64,000 nt of DNA. Source: Lachnospiraceae bacterium. GTDB lineage: Bacteria > Bacillota > Clostridia > Lachnospirales > Lachnospiraceae. The position numbers and the translations under genes were made by a program. The DNA lies in the NCBI GenBank assembly GCA_024403275.1, contig JAKSSD010000003.1:62001-126000 (forward strand). Direction: 5' to 3'. Positions 30,001 through 40,070 of this stretch are shown here, piece by piece (the first letter of the stretch is position 1; the number at the start of each line of letters is the position of its first letter). A model generated the notes under the pieces. It made no database searches, was not told where the DNA came from, and was given only the letters and a program-made list of their open reading frames with translations.

Positions 30001-30417
30001 ATGGAAGAGATTTATAAGAAGTTAAGAGAACAGGCATTAGAAGCAAGAAAGAAATCATATTGCGCATATTCGCATTATGCTGTTGGAGCAGCACTTCTTG
30101 ATGGCGATAACGAGATTACACTTGGCTGTAATATTGAAAATGCTTCATATGGTGCAACTAATTGTGCCGAAAGAACAGCATTTTTCAAAGCGGTTTCTGA
30201 AGGCAAGAGAAACTTCAAAGCGATAGCGATAGCTGGTGGCAAAGAAGGTGAGGAGCCTGTAGATTATGCTTATCCTTGTGGCATTTGCAGACAGGTTATG
30301 AGAGAATTTTGCAGTGTTAAGGAATTCAAGGTATTTGTGGTTAAATCTGTGGATGAATACGAGGAATATATTTTGGAAGAATTGCTTCCTAAGAGCTTTG
30401 GACCGGAAAACCTGTAA
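30001..30417 (+). CDS. cdd: Cytidine deaminase
   Basis: Cdd deaminates cytidine and deoxycytidine to uridine and deoxyuridine. The 138-residue protein has the homotetrameric-type layout: SHYAVGAALL, GCNIENASYGATNCAERTA with zinc Cys and catalytic Glu, and PCGICRQ with the other two zinc cysteines. GGGGG lies before the ATG. It is 23 bases after mtaB. Confidence 0.94.
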   Translation: MEEIYKKLREQALEARKKSYCAYSHYAVGAALLDGDNEITLGCNIENASYGATNCAERTAFFKAVSEGKRNFKAIAIAGGKEGEEPVDYAYPCGICRQVMREFCSVKEFKVFVVKSVDEYEEYILEELLPKSFGPENL

Positions 30418-30458
30418 GAGTGAAAAATAAGCTAAGACTACAATAAATGATAAAAGTG

Positions 30459-30467
30459 TGGTATACT
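30459..30467 (+). promoter_or_regulatory. Extended -10 promoter for the ireB operon
   Basis: TGGTATACT: an extended -10 (TGn) directly before TATACT (30462-30467), 35 bases upstream of ireB. No clear -35 is visible, as often with extended -10 promoters. Confidence 0.55.
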
Positions 30468-30502
30468 AAATTGTTAAAATGTTTTTTCAAGGAGGATGAA
30501 CA

Positions 30503-30781
30503 ATGGCTGTAGGTACAGAAACACAATATTTTAATGTTGGTTGGGATGAGAGAGACTCCGTTAATAATATAATCAAAGAAGTTTATAATGCACTTAAGGA
30601 AAAAGGATATAACCCTGTAAACCAGATTGTTGGTTACATTATGTCAGGTGATCCAACTTATATTACAAGCTATAAGGGTGCCAGAAGTCTTATTATGAAG
30701 GTTGAGAGAGATGAGCTTGTAGAAGAAATGCTTCTTGAGTATATTTTCTCAAATGCATGGGATGAGGAAGTAGATGAGTAA
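30503..30781 (+). CDS. ireB: IreB-family regulatory phosphoprotein (UPF0297)
   Basis: A 92-residue UPF0297 protein. In Enterococcus, IreB is phosphorylated by the PASTA kinase IreK and negatively controls cephalosporin resistance. The family signature [17 protein letters not shown], then [18 protein letters not shown] and [13 protein letters not shown], is unmistakable. AAGGAGG precedes the ATG. Its stop overlaps the ruvX start by 8 bases. The ireB-ruvX-DUF1292 trio is a conserved Firmicute block (usually behind alaS, which is not here). Confidence 0.95.
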   Translation: MAVGTETQYFNVGWDERDSVNNIIKEVYNALKEKGYNPVNQIVGYIMSGDPTYITSYKGARSLIMKVERDELVEEMLLEYIFSNAWDEEVDE

Positions 30782-31214
30782 AAGAATACTGGGGCTTGAT
30801 TTTGGCTCCAAAACAGTTGGTGTGGCTGTAAGTGATCCTACCGGACTTATAGCTTCAGGCGTTGAGATAATCAGAAGAGAAAGAGAAGACAAACTTCGTC
30901 AGACTTTATCAAGAATTGAAGAGCTTGTTAAGGAATATGATGTCGAAGAGATAGTAATGGGTCTTCCTGTAAATATGAATAATACCAAGGGTGAACGAGT
31001 TGAGAAGACTATGGCATTTAAAGAAATGTTAGAAAGAAGAATTGGTTTGCCAGTAAATTTATGGGATGAGAGACTTACTACTGTTGAAGCTGATGAAATC
31101 ATGACTGAAGTAGGAGTTAAGGGAAGGCAGGATCGCAAAAAATACGTAGACAAGATTGCTGCAATGATTATTTTGCAGGATTATATGGACAATAAGAAAC
31201 AGAATCAGGAGTAA
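30774..31214 (+). CDS. ruvX: Holliday-junction-resolvase-like nuclease YqgF/RuvX
   Basis: A 146-residue RNase-H-fold protein, implicated in 16S rRNA 5'-end maturation and proposed as a resolvase. Visible are [20 protein letters not shown] with the first catalytic Asp, [15 protein letters not shown] with the Glu, and [10 protein letters not shown] near the end. Its start lies inside the end of ireB, so translation is coupled. Confidence 0.94.
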   Translation: MSKRILGLDFGSKTVGVAVSDPTGLIASGVEIIRREREDKLRQTLSRIEELVKEYDVEEIVMGLPVNMNNTKGERVEKTMAFKEMLERRIGLPVNLWDERLTTVEADEIMTEVGVKGRQDRKKYVDKIAAMIILQDYMDNKKQNQE

Positions 31215-31216
31215 GA

Positions 31217-31471
31217 ATGGAAAAAATCATATTTGGAGAGGATAACGAAAATCCTATTGAATTTTTTGTTCTTGAGCAGACAACAATTTCAGGAATTAAT
31301 TATATTTTAGTAACAGATAAAGAAGAAGGCGACAGTGAAGCGCTTATTCTCAAGGATATTTCAGATAGAGAAGATGATGAAGCCATATACGAGATAGTAG
31401 AGGATGACGAGGAATTAAAGGCAGTAGCAGACATATTTGAAAGTCTTCTTGATGATATTGAGATTGAGTAA
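31217..31471 (+). CDS. DUF1292 (UPF0473) protein
   Basis: An 84-residue very acidic protein of the UPF0473/YrzB family: FFVLEQTTISGINYILVTD and the EEGDSEALILKDI strand are typical. Function is unknown; it nearly always follows ireB and ruvX, as here, 2 bases behind ruvX. Confidence 0.9.
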   Translation: MEKIIFGEDNENPIEFFVLEQTTISGINYILVTDKEEGDSEALILKDISDREDDEAIYEIVEDDEELKAVADIFESLLDDIEIE

Positions 31472-31504
31472 CTGTCGTGGTTTAGACAGATTAGGAGAAT
31501 TATT

Positions 31505-33166
31505 TTGAAGACAAATGATAAAAAGATTCGTATCATTCCACTAGGTGGACTTGAGCGAATCGGAGTTAATATTACTGCAATCGAGTACGAAGGACAGATT
31601 ATCGTAATCGACTGTGGTCTGGGATTCCCAGAAGATGATATGTTCGGAATTGATTTCGTTATTCCGGATGTAACTTACCTGGAAGAACATAAGGATCAGG
31701 TCCTTGGATTTATGATTACTCATGGACACGAGGATCATATTGGTGCTCTTCCATATATTTTAAAAACTATAAATGTTCCAGTGTTTGCAACAACACTTAC
31801 ACAGGGACTTATTGAAAACAAGTTAAAAGAGCACGGACTGCTTGATGTAGTTGAAAGATATACTGTAAGCTTCGGAGATTTGATCAAAATCGGTAACTTC
31901 GGAGTTGAATTTATCAAAACAAATCACAGTATTGTTGACGCAGCAGCTCTGGCTATTCACACACCTGCAGGAGTTTTAATTCATACAGGTGATTTTAAGG
32001 TTGATTATACTCCTGTATATGGAGACAGAATCGATCTTGAAAGATTTGCAGAACTCGGCAACAAGGGTGTTCTTGCACTTATGTGTGATTCAACAAATGC
32101 AGAAAGAGAAGGATTTACTCCTTCAGAAAAAACAGTAGGAAGAACCTTTGACATATTATTTAATGAGCATAGAAATTCAAGAATTATTGTTGCGACATTT
32201 GCATCAAATGTAGACAGAGTTCAGCAGATTATTAATTCAGCAAATAAATATAATCGTAAGGTAGTAGTCGAAGGAAGAAGTATGGTAAATGTAATCGATG
32301 TTGCCAATAAACTCGAAAGACTTACCATTCCTCCTAATACACTTATAGAAACAGAAAGCATCAAGGATTATCCAAAGGAACAGACAGTTCTTATTACTAC
32401 AGGAAGTCAGGGTGAAAGCATGGCTGCCCTTAGCCGTATGGCAATGGGAACACACAAGAAGGTTAAGATTCTTCCTGGTGACGTGGTTATATTCTCATCA
32501 CATCCAATTCCTGGTAACGAGAAGGCTGTTACTAAGGTTATCAATGATTTATTAAGACTTGGTGCAGATGTAATATTTGAAGATACTCATGTATCAGGAC
32601 ATGCGTGCAGAGAAGAGATTAAGCTTATTTACTCTCTTACAAATCCAAAATATTCTGTTCCAGTTCATGGTGAATACAAGCACCTTACGGCTCATGCTAA
32701 ATTGGCTCAGGAGCTTGGAATGGACAAAGAGAATATCTTTATTCTCTCATCAGGAAATGTACTTGAATTGAGCGAAGAAAAAGCAGGCGTTGTTGATGAT
32801 GTTCCAGCAGGTACAGTATTTGTAGACGGACTTGGTGTTGGTGACGTAGGAAATGTAGTTCTTCGTGACAGACAAAAGCTTGCTGAGGATGGAATAGTAG
32901 TTGTAGCTATTGCAGTTGACTCATATTCAGGTGAGCTTTATACACAGCCAGAGATTATTTCAAGAGGATTTGTTTATGAAAAAGAAGCAGAAGAGCTTCT
33001 TGAGGGAGCAAGGACAGAGCTTATCGATTATCTTGCGGACAGATCAGCTAAGGAAATAACCGATAATTATAAATGCAGAAGCCTTGTGAGAGATTGTCTT
33101 AGTGATTATTTCTGGAAAAATACAAAACGTAAACCAATGATTTTGCCTGTTATTACAGAGGTATAA
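31505..33166 (+). CDS. rnj: Ribonuclease J (TTG start)
   Basis: A metallo-beta-lactamase/beta-CASP nuclease with 5'-exo and endonuclease activity in mRNA decay and rRNA maturation. The protein has 553 residues; metal site HGHEDH at 73-78 (T72 before it), DSTNAEREG, SSHPIPGNE and HVSGHA motifs, and a C-terminal domain ending in a short basic tail. AGGAGAA (31493-31499) precedes a TTG start; there is no in-frame ATG nearby that would keep the conserved KIRIIPLGGLE start. Only one RNase J copy is in this window. Confidence 0.95.
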   Translation: MKTNDKKIRIIPLGGLERIGVNITAIEYEGQIIVIDCGLGFPEDDMFGIDFVIPDVTYLEEHKDQVLGFMITHGHEDHIGALPYILKTINVPVFATTLTQGLIENKLKEHGLLDVVERYTVSFGDLIKIGNFGVEFIKTNHSIVDAAALAIHTPAGVLIHTGDFKVDYTPVYGDRIDLERFAELGNKGVLALMCDSTNAEREGFTPSEKTVGRTFDILFNEHRNSRIIVATFASNVDRVQQIINSANKYNRKVVVEGRSMVNVIDVANKLERLTIPPNTLIETESIKDYPKEQTVLITTGSQGESMAALSRMAMGTHKKVKILPGDVVIFSSHPIPGNEKAVTKVINDLLRLGADVIFEDTHVSGHACREEIKLIYSLTNPKYSVPVHGEYKHLTAHAKLAQELGMDKENIFILSSGNVLELSEEKAGVVDDVPAGTVFVDGLGVGDVGNVVLRDRQKLAEDGIVVVAIAVDSYSGELYTQPEIISRGFVYEKEAEELLEGARTELIDYLADRSAKEITDNYKCRSLVRDCLSDYFWKNTKRKPMILPVITEV

Positions 33167-33167
33167 A

Positions 33168-33494
33168 ATGATAAACTTTAATAAAGTAACTGATGATTAT
33201 ATAAATGAACTAAAAAAGACTTCAGCCTATACTGAGTATAGAGCAGCGCTCGAAACGGTTAAGCAGAACGAAGAATTGTGGAGAAGAATTGAGGAGTACA
33301 GACGAAGAAGAACTGATTATCAGAATTTCTCTAACAATGACGATATGTACGATAAAGCGGACAGAATAAGACAGGAATACGCAGATGTGTTTAATAATCA
33401 GGACGCGAAGAAATTCCTTGATGCTGAAGTTGCAATTTGCAGAATGGTTCAGGATATAAGTATCAAAATTGCAGAGGCAATTGATTTTGAGTAG
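33168..33494 (+). CDS. YlbF/YmcA-family regulator
   Basis: A 108-residue all-helical protein of the YlbF/YmcA (COM2) family, with TSAYTEYRAALETVK, the RRIEEYRRRRTDYQ helix and CRMVQDISIKIAEAI at the end. In Bacillus, YlbF, YmcA and YaaT form the Y-complex that modulates RNase Y. Its place 1 base after rnj suggests a link to RNA decay here too, by inference. Confidence 0.82.
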   Translation: MINFNKVTDDYINELKKTSAYTEYRAALETVKQNEELWRRIEEYRRRRTDYQNFSNNDDMYDKADRIRQEYADVFNNQDAKKFLDAEVAICRMVQDISIKIAEAIDFE

Positions 33495-33504
33495 GAGATA
33501 ACAG

Positions 33505-33993
33505 ATGACAAGAAAGATTATTCAGGAAATTATATCTGTAATTTTAAGAGTTGCATTTGTTGTTGCACTGGTTGTTATAGGTTTTAAAGGCACTACATAC
33601 TGCTATGAATTCGGATATAAGATTTTTGCAGATGAAGCCAAGGACCCTTCACCTGGAATTACTAAGACAGTAGCTATAGTCGATGGTAAATCAGATAAGG
33701 AAATTGGAGAGATTTTAAAAGACAAGGGACTTATTGATAATAGTCTTTTGTTTGTATTTCAGGTTAAATTTTCAGAGTATGATGGAAAACTTAAACCTGG
33801 TGTATATGAACTTACAACAGCTATGACACCTTATGAGATGATAGCGGTTATGGCTCAGGTAGATCTTGATGCAATTGATAATCCTGAAGATGAAACAGAT
33901 ATTGTAAGTAAGGATCAGGCTACACTTTGGGATGAGGCGGATGATGTTTCAAATCCTGCTAATGATGCTTTGGATATTCCAGTAGAAGAGTAA
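33505..33993 (+). CDS. MltG-like membrane protein without catalytic domain
   Basis: A 162-residue protein: one transmembrane helix (about 9-30), then a LysM-like segment typical of the N-terminal part of MltG/YceG (VDGKSDKEIGEILKDKGLIDNSLLF and KLKPGVYELTTAMTPYEMIAVM), then an acidic tail (about 130-162). MltG proteins are about 330-380 residues and end in the YceG catalytic domain with a conserved Glu; that part is absent, and the next gene follows in 5 bases with no remnant. The position (ireB-ruvX-DUF1292 ... O-methyltransferase, U32) matches Bacillus yrrL, the mltG gene. It may be a scaffold or regulator of division-site peptidoglycan. Confidence 0.8.
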   Translation: MTRKIIQEIISVILRVAFVVALVVIGFKGTTYCYEFGYKIFADEAKDPSPGITKTVAIVDGKSDKEIGEILKDKGLIDNSLLFVFQVKFSEYDGKLKPGVYELTTAMTPYEMIAVMAQVDLDAIDNPEDETDIVSKDQATLWDEADDVSNPANDALDIPVEE

Positions 33994-33998
33994 GAGAT

Positions 33999-34640
33999 AT
34001 GTTTGAGGAAGAAAGAATAGAAAGTTTTTTAAGAGCATTTTCAAAAGGTTTTCCTGAATATATTGAAGAATTGGAAGAAAAGGCCAAGGCAGCAGATATT
34101 CCAATTATCAGGAAGGACACACAAGAGCTTTTAAGAGTATTGCTTAGTTTGAAAAAACCTAAGAAAATACTTGAGATTGGAACTGCAGTAGGATTCTCTT
34201 CTTTGCTGATGGCAGAGTATACAGAGGATGACTGTAAGATTACGACGATAGAGAATTATCCTCCAAGAATCGAGGAGGCTAAGAATAATTTTTCCAAGTT
34301 TGATAAGAAGGGTAAAATTAATTTCCTTGAAGGCGATGCTGGAGAGATTATTAAAAATATGCAGGATGAATATGATTTAATATTCCTTGATGGTCCAAAA
34401 GGCCAGTATGAGAATTACCTTGATGATTTATTAAGAATGCTTCCAAGTGGCGGACTTCTTATTACTGATAATATTCTCAAGGAAGGCGAAATCGTTGAAT
34501 CGAGATTTGCTGTTACAAGGAGAAATCGAACTATTCATTCCAGAATGAGAGAGTATCTTTTAAGATTAAGAGATGAGGAAATACTGGAGAATGTTATTCT
34601 TCCGACAGGAGATGGAATGACATTATCTGTAAAAAAATAA
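33999..34640 (+). CDS. O-methyltransferase family 3 (YrrM-like, TrmR)
   Basis: A 213-residue class I SAM methyltransferase of the catechol-O-methyltransferase-like family. SAM motif ILEIGTAVGFSSLLMAEY at about 56-73 and DLIFLDGPKGQYENYL with the metal Asp are visible. In Bacillus the orthologue at this locus (yrrM/trmR) methylates 5-hydroxyuridine in tRNA to mo5U. The U32 gene directly downstream fits that pathway, since TrhP-type U32 proteins make the hydroxyuridine substrate. The functional link is inferred from synteny. Confidence 0.88.
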   Translation: MFEEERIESFLRAFSKGFPEYIEELEEKAKAADIPIIRKDTQELLRVLLSLKKPKKILEIGTAVGFSSLLMAEYTEDDCKITTIENYPPRIEEAKNNFSKFDKKGKINFLEGDAGEIIKNMQDEYDLIFLDGPKGQYENYLDDLLRMLPSGGLLITDNILKEGEIVESRFAVTRRNRTIHSRMREYLLRLRDEEILENVILPTGDGMTLSVKK

Positions 34641-34652
34641 AGAAGGTAGAAA

Positions 34653-35882
34653 ATGAATAAACCGGAACTGTTGATTCCTGCTGGAAGCTTAGAGGTTTTG
34701 TATACAGCAGTGAATTATGGAGCTGATGCAGTTTATATTGGTGGAGATATTTTTTCACTGAGAGCAAAGGCCAAAAACTTTTCTAAAGAAGACATGATGA
34801 CCGGAATTGAGTATGCACATTCAAAGGGCGTTAAGGTTTATGTTACAGCAAATATATTTGCTCATAATTATGACCTTGAAGAAAGTGCAGAATACTTTAA
34901 AGAGATGGCTAAGTTAAAGCCTGATGGTTTAATAATGTCAGATCTTGGTTTGATGAGACAGGCTAAAAAATACTGTCCTGAAATTGAGATTCATGTCTCA
35001 ACACAAATGAATAATACTAACTATGAGACCTTTAATATGTGGCATGAGCTTGTAGGGGCAACCAGAGTGGTAAGTGCCAGAGAATTGTCATTAAAGGAAA
35101 TTAAGGAAATACGACAAAATATTCCAGATGATTTGGAAATAGAAAGCTTCATTCATGGGGCGATGTGTATTTCCTACTCAGGAAGATGTTTACTGTCAAA
35201 TTATTTTACAGGAAGGGATGCAAACCAGGGAGCCTGCACACATCCATGCAGATGGAAGTATGCAGTAGTTGAAGAGCAGCGACCAGGCGAATATCTCCCT
35301 GTTTATGAAAATGACAGAGGAACATATATATTTAACTCAAAGGATTTATGCATGATAGGGCATATTCCTGAGATGGTAGATGCTGGTATCAATTCATTCA
35401 AGATAGAAGGACGAATGAAAACAGCACTTTACGTGGCTTGTGTGGCAAGAACATACAGAAAAGCCATTGATGATTTTTTCGAGGATGAAGAGAAATATCG
35501 TGCCAATATGGACTGGTATTTATCGGAAATATCAAAGTGCACATACCGACAATTTACTACTGGCTTTTATTTCCAAAAGCCATCTGAAGAATCTCAGATA
35601 TATGATTCAAATACATATATCAATGAGTACATTTATCTTGGTTTGTCTAAGAAGGTGGATGAGAATTACGTATACATTGAACAGAAAAATAAATTCTGTG
35701 TTGGTGATGTAATTGAGATTATGAAACCAAATGGTGACAATATCGAGACACAAGTTAAAAAGATTATAAACGAAGACAATGAGGAAATGGATTCATGCCC
35801 TCATCCTCAGCAAAAATTGAAAATCATGCTTTCGGTATTGCCTGAAGAGGGTGATATTTTGAGAGTAAGAAAAACAGAATAA
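34653..35882 (+). CDS. Peptidase U32 family protein (TrhP-type tRNA hydroxylation)
   Basis: A 409-residue U32 protein: [20 protein letters not shown] at the start, the Cys set in [19 protein letters not shown] and [12 protein letters not shown], and [19 protein letters not shown]32 proteins of this type (YrrN/YrrO, TrhP) are needed for 5-hydroxyuridine in tRNA, using prephenate-dependent chemistry in known cases, rather than being true proteases. Bacillus has two adjacent copies; only one is present here. It lies 12 bases after the methyltransferase gene, with which it probably acts. Confidence 0.88.
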   Translation: MNKPELLIPAGSLEVLYTAVNYGADAVYIGGDIFSLRAKAKNFSKEDMMTGIEYAHSKGVKVYVTANIFAHNYDLEESAEYFKEMAKLKPDGLIMSDLGLMRQAKKYCPEIEIHVSTQMNNTNYETFNMWHELVGATRVVSARELSLKEIKEIRQNIPDDLEIESFIHGAMCISYSGRCLLSNYFTGRDANQGACTHPCRWKYAVVEEQRPGEYLPVYENDRGTYIFNSKDLCMIGHIPEMVDAGINSFKIEGRMKTALYVACVARTYRKAIDDFFEDEEKYRANMDWYLSEISKCTYRQFTTGFYFQKPSEESQIYDSNTYINEYIYLGLSKKVDENYVYIEQKNKFCVGDVIEIMKPNGDNIETQVKKIINEDNEEMDSCPHPQQKLKIMLSVLPEEGDILRVRKTE

Positions 35883-35892
35883 TGGAGAGATT

Positions 35893-38004
35893 ATGAGCGA
35901 GAAGAACAACATCGTAGAGCTTTTCGGTAAAAATGTTTTTACTGTGGGCAAAATGAAAGAGAGACTTCCCAAGGAAGTGTTCGAAGAGGTAATGAATATT
36001 GCTTCTTTTGGTGGTGAATTAAGCAGAGAAACAGCGGATATCGTTGCGAAAGCAATGAAGGAGTGGGCCATTGAAAATGGTGCAACACACTATTCACACT
36101 GGTTCCAGCCACTTACAGGAACCACAGCAGAAAAACATGACTCATTTATTACACATCCAAATGAGGATGGTAATATCATTATGGAATTTAAAGGTAAGGA
36201 ATTAATCAAGGGTGAATCAGATGCTTCAAGTTTCCCATCAGGTGGACTTAGAGCAACATTTGAAGCCAGAGGTTATACAGCATGGGATATTACATCTCCA
36301 GCATTCCTTAAGGAAGATGCTACAGGAACAATTCTTTGTATTCCTACAGCATTCTGTTCATACAAGGGAGAGGCTTTGGACAAGAAGACTCCTCTTCTTC
36401 GTTCAATGCAGGCGATTAATGAACAGGGCCTTAGAATAGTTAAATTATTTGGTAACAAGGATGCTAAAAAGGTTGTTGCATCAGTTGGTGCAGAGCAGGA
36501 ATATTTCCTTGTAGACAGAGAATTATATCTTAAGAGACCTGACCTTATTTACACAGGCAGAACACTTATTGGTGCAGCTGCTCCTAAGGGCCAGGAAATG
36601 GATGATCATTACTATGGATGCATCAGAGAAAGAATCGGTGCATTTATGAAGGATGTAAATGTTGAGCTTTGGAAGCTTGGTGTAACAGCTAAGACTCAGC
36701 ATAATGAGGCAGCTCCTGCTCAGCATGAGATTGCTCCTATTTATGAAACAGCAAATGTAGCTACTGATCATAATCAGATTATTATGGAAACACTTAGAAA
36801 AGTGGCTGAAAGACATGATCTTACATGCCTGCTTCATGAGAAACCATTTATGGGTGTTAATGGATCAGGTAAGCATAATAACTGGTCTTTAAATACAGAT
36901 AACGGAATGAATCTTCTTGATCCAGGTGAATCACCTAATGAGAATATTCAGTTCCTTTTCGTACTTGCCTGCATTATGAAGGCAGTAGACAAGCATGCTG
37001 ATCTTCTTAGACAGTCAGCATCAGATGTAGGAAATGATCACAGACTTGGAGCTGATGAAGCACCACCTGCTATTATTTCAATGTTCCTTGGAGAACAGAT
37101 TGAAGATGTTATCAAGCAGTTAGTTGAGACAGGTGAAGCAACACATTGTAAGAGCAGTGCTACTCTTGAAACAGGAGTATCATCTCTTCCAGAGCTTCTT
37201 ATTGACCCAACTGATAGAAATAGAACTTCACCTTTTGCTTTTACAGGAAACAAATTTGAGTTCCGTATGGTTGGATCTGCAGATTCAATTGGTGATCCTA
37301 ATGTAATTCTTAATACAATAGTTGCAGAGAGCTTCTGTGAAGCCGCTGACAGACTTGAAAAAGCAGAGAATTTTGATGAGGAAGTTCACGATATCATCAA
37401 GGAATATATGACAGAACATCAGAGAATTATCTTCAATGGTAATAACTATGCACCAGAGTGGGTAGATGAAGCTGAGAGAAGAGGCCTTCCAAATTTACGT
37501 ACTATGCTTGACGCTGTAGATACACTTACTACAGACAAGAGTATTGCTTTATTTGAGAAATTTGGAATCTTTACTAAGGCTGAGCTTGAATCAAGAAAAG
37601 ATGTTTTGTATGAAACATATTCAAAGACAATTAATATTGAAGCAAACTGCATTATTGAAATGATCAGAAGACAGATTATTCCAGCAGAGATTAGCTATAT
37701 GAAAGAAATTGCCAAGACAGTTAAGAATGGAGAGGAAGCTGGTATCGAACTTAAGACTCCAAGAGTACTTCTTAGAAAGGTAAGCATTCTTGTAGATGAA
37801 CTTACTGATTCAGTTGACAGACTGGAAGGTTATCTCGATGAAGCAAGAATGACTAAAAATCATAAGGAACAGGCTTTCCTTTACAGAGACAATGTTAAGG
37901 CAAAAATGGAACAGGTCAGATTCTATGCAGATGACCTTGAAAAGATTACAGATAAGGCTTACTGGCCAATTCCAACTTACGGGGATTTATTATTCGAAGT
38001 ATAG
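35893..38004 (+). CDS. glnN: Glutamine synthetase type III
   Basis: GSIII makes glutamine from glutamate, ammonia and ATP; it is a 703-residue protein, far longer than GSI or GSII and typical of Bacteroides, cyanobacteria and gut Clostridia. Family segments include [58 protein letters not shown] and [19 protein letters not shown], with the metal and ammonia-site residues. GGAGAGAT precedes the ATG. It follows the U32 gene by 10 bases and ends 11 bases before the nucleotidyltransferase gene. No GlnR site or PII gene was found nearby. Confidence 0.96.
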   Translation: MSEKNNIVELFGKNVFTVGKMKERLPKEVFEEVMNIASFGGELSRETADIVAKAMKEWAIENGATHYSHWFQPLTGTTAEKHDSFITHPNEDGNIIMEFKGKELIKGESDASSFPSGGLRATFEARGYTAWDITSPAFLKEDATGTILCIPTAFCSYKGEALDKKTPLLRSMQAINEQGLRIVKLFGNKDAKKVVASVGAEQEYFLVDRELYLKRPDLIYTGRTLIGAAAPKGQEMDDHYYGCIRERIGAFMKDVNVELWKLGVTAKTQHNEAAPAQHEIAPIYETANVATDHNQIIMETLRKVAERHDLTCLLHEKPFMGVNGSGKHNNWSLNTDNGMNLLDPGESPNENIQFLFVLACIMKAVDKHADLLRQSASDVGNDHRLGADEAPPAIISMFLGEQIEDVIKQLVETGEATHCKSSATLETGVSSLPELLIDPTDRNRTSPFAFTGNKFEFRMVGSADSIGDPNVILNTIVAESFCEAADRLEKAENFDEEVHDIIKEYMTEHQRIIFNGNNYAPEWVDEAERRGLPNLRTMLDAVDTLTTDKSIALFEKFGIFTKAELESRKDVLYETYSKTINIEANCIIEMIRRQIIPAEISYMKEIAKTVKNGEEAGIELKTPRVLLRKVSILVDELTDSVDRLEGYLDEARMTKNHKEQAFLYRDNVKAKMEQVRFYADDLEKITDKAYWPIPTYGDLLFEV

Positions 38005-38015
38005 GAGGGTTTTTT

Positions 38016-38936
38016 ATGAATGATCCGATTTTAGTAATTATGGCAGCAGGAATGGGATCTAGATACGGCGGACTCAAACAGATTGATCCAGTTGATGAGC
38101 AGGGAAATAAGATTCTTGATTTCTCTATTTATGATGCTTTACGTGCAGGATTCAAGAGAGCAGTTTTCATTATAAAGAAAGAAAATGAGGCACTCTTTAG
38201 AGAATGTATTGGTGATGCTGTATCAAAGCATATGAAGGTTGATTATGTTTTTCAGGATATCAAGGATGTACCAGAATGGTTTAAAATTCCAGATGAAAGA
38301 CAAAAACCTTGGGGAACAGCACATGCTATCTATTCTTGCAGAAATGTAATAGATGCTCCATTCGCAGTTATCAATGCTGATGACTATTATGGCGTAGAGG
38401 CATTTCAGGTACTTTATGATTATCTTGTAAGTCATCAGGATGATGATAAATACAGATATGCAATGGTAGGCTACAGACTTGGAAACACTCTTACAGAGAA
38501 TGGTTCAGTTTCCAGAGGTGTATGTGAAACTAACGAAGAAGGTTTCCTTGTTGAAATTAATGAAAGAACTAAAATCATTAAGACAGAAAATGGTGCTGCT
38601 TATTCAGAGGATGATGGTGAGACATATACAGATATTTCTGTAGATACTCCCGTTTCGATGAATTTATGGGGATTCTACCCAAGCATTATTGGAGAACTTA
38701 AGATTGCTCTTGATAAATTCTTTAAAGAAAAGGTAGAAAAGAATCCATTAAAGGCAGAGTGCTATATTCCAATTGAAGTAGATAATCTTCTTAAAGCAGA
38801 TAAGGCAACAGTTAAGGTTCTCTCATCAAAGGATAAGTGGTTTGGTGTAACATACAAAGAGGACAAGCCTTTCGTTACGGCATCAATTCAAGCATTAAAG
38901 GATGCAGGTGTTTATCCAACTAATCTTTGGGACTAA
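38016..38936 (+). CDS. Sugar-phosphate nucleotidyltransferase family protein
   Basis: A 306-residue nucleotidyltransferase. The start ILVIMAAGMGSRYGGLKQID is the NTP-binding loop, and NADDYYGVEAFQ carries the metal Asp pair; PWGTAHAI contacts the nucleotide. It resembles UTP/GTP-sugar pyrophosphorylases but is a separate subgroup, so the sugar is not predictable. The galE gene follows by 12 bases, which suggests UDP-sugar metabolism. AGGAGGG precedes the ATG. Confidence 0.85.
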   Translation: MNDPILVIMAAGMGSRYGGLKQIDPVDEQGNKILDFSIYDALRAGFKRAVFIIKKENEALFRECIGDAVSKHMKVDYVFQDIKDVPEWFKIPDERQKPWGTAHAIYSCRNVIDAPFAVINADDYYGVEAFQVLYDYLVSHQDDDKYRYAMVGYRLGNTLTENGSVSRGVCETNEEGFLVEINERTKIIKTENGAAYSEDDGETYTDISVDTPVSMNLWGFYPSIIGELKIALDKFFKEKVEKNPLKAECYIPIEVDNLLKADKATVKVLSSKDKWFGVTYKEDKPFVTASIQALKDAGVYPTNLWD

Positions 38937-38948
38937 AGGAGAAAAATT

Positions 38949-39965
38949 ATGGCAATTCTTGTAACAGGCGGAACAGGTTTTATAGGTAGTCATACAGTAG
39001 TTGAATTAATTAATGCAGGTTATGAAACAGTAATACTTGATAATCTTTCAAATTCTAATCCAAAGAGTCTTGAAAGAGTTGAAGAGATTACAGGAAAGAA
39101 ACCAGTATTTTACAAAGCAGACATTCGTGACGAAGAGGCTCTTAGAGAGATTTTCAAGAAGGAAAGCATTGATTCAGTAATTCATTTTGCAGGCCTTAAG
39201 GCAGTAGGTGAAAGTGTTGAGAAACCATGGATGTATTATGAAAATAATATCAGTGGAACTTTAACACTTATTAAGGTGATGAATGAATTCAATGTAAAGA
39301 AAATGGTATTTTCATCTTCTGCTACAGTTTATGGTGCACCAGCATTTGTTCCTATTACTGAAGAATGCCCAGTTGGCAAGATTGAAAATCCTTACGGAAG
39401 AACTAAGGGGATGCTAGAACAGATTCTTACAGATATTGCGGCAGCAGATCCTGAATGGACAGTTATTCTTCTTAGATACTTCAATCCAATAGGTGCTCAT
39501 CCATCAGGAAAGATGGGAGAGAATCCAAATGGTATTCCTAATAACCTTATGCCATATATCACACAGGTTGCTATAGGTAAGAGAGAAGAATTAGGCGTAT
39601 TTGGAAATGATTATGATACACATGACGGTACAGGAGTAAGAGATTACATTCATGTAGTTGATCTTGGAATCGGACATGTTAAGGCTATTGCCAGGATAAA
39701 TGATTTTAAGGGTGTTAAAATCTATAATCTTGGAACAGGCACAGGCTATAGTGTTCTTGATATTGTTAAGAATTTCGAGAAGGCTAATAATATTAAGATT
39801 CCATATTCTATTAAGGCAAGACGCCCTGGTGACATTGCTGAATGCTATGCTTCAAGCCAAAAGGCTTTTGATGAGCTTGGCTGGAAGGCAGAAAGAGGCA
39901 TTGAAGAAATGTGCAGGGATGCATGGAATTGGCAGAAAAATAATCCAAATGGATATGATGATTAA
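38949..39965 (+). CDS. galE: UDP-glucose 4-epimerase
   Basis: GalE interconverts UDP-glucose and UDP-galactose. A 338-residue extended short-chain dehydrogenase: NAD motif GGTGFIGSH at 6-14, [22 protein letters not shown], and the catalytic tyrosine in [31 protein letters not shown] is specific for GalE. It is followed by a strong terminator and ends the operon that begins upstream with glnN or earlier. Confidence 0.95.
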   Translation: MAILVTGGTGFIGSHTVVELINAGYETVILDNLSNSNPKSLERVEEITGKKPVFYKADIRDEEALREIFKKESIDSVIHFAGLKAVGESVEKPWMYYENNISGTLTLIKVMNEFNVKKMVFSSSATVYGAPAFVPITEECPVGKIENPYGRTKGMLEQILTDIAAADPEWTVILLRYFNPIGAHPSGKMGENPNGIPNNLMPYITQVAIGKREELGVFGNDYDTHDGTGVRDYIHVVDLGIGHVKAIARINDFKGVKIYNLGTGTGYSVLDIVKNFEKANNIKIPYSIKARRPGDIAECYASSQKAFDELGWKAERGIEEMCRDAWNWQKNNPNGYDD

Positions 39966-39972
39966 AAAGGGA

Positions 39973-40008
39973 CGACCAGACTGACCTCTGGTCGCTCTTT
40001 ATTTTTTT
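39973..40008 (+). terminator. Intrinsic terminator after galE
   Basis: CGACCAGA (39973-39980) pairs with TCTGGTCG (39987-39994) around a six-base loop, followed by CTCTTTATTTTTTT. It starts 8 bases after the galE stop. Confidence 0.92.
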
Positions 40009-40032
40009 GAAATCGATATTTGATAGCGATTA

Positions 40033-40070
40033 ACATCTGTAAATCAGATGTCGATATAGTAACTGTATCG
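40033..40070 (+). other. Two adjacent hairpins upstream of the diguanylate cyclase gene
   Basis: ACATCTG (40033-40039) pairs with CAGATGT (40045-40051). Immediately after, CGATATAG (40052-40059) pairs with CTGTATCG (40063-40070) with one G-U pair. Neither has a T-tract, so they are not terminators. Known c-di-GMP riboswitch consensus elements were not found here. They could be a leader-RNA structure or protein-binding inverted repeats. Confidence 0.55.

Noticed and set aside
38016..38936. Naming the nucleotidyltransferase galU
   Set aside because: The N-terminal loop is of the same superfamily, but the rest does not match GalU closely enough to give a substrate or gene name.
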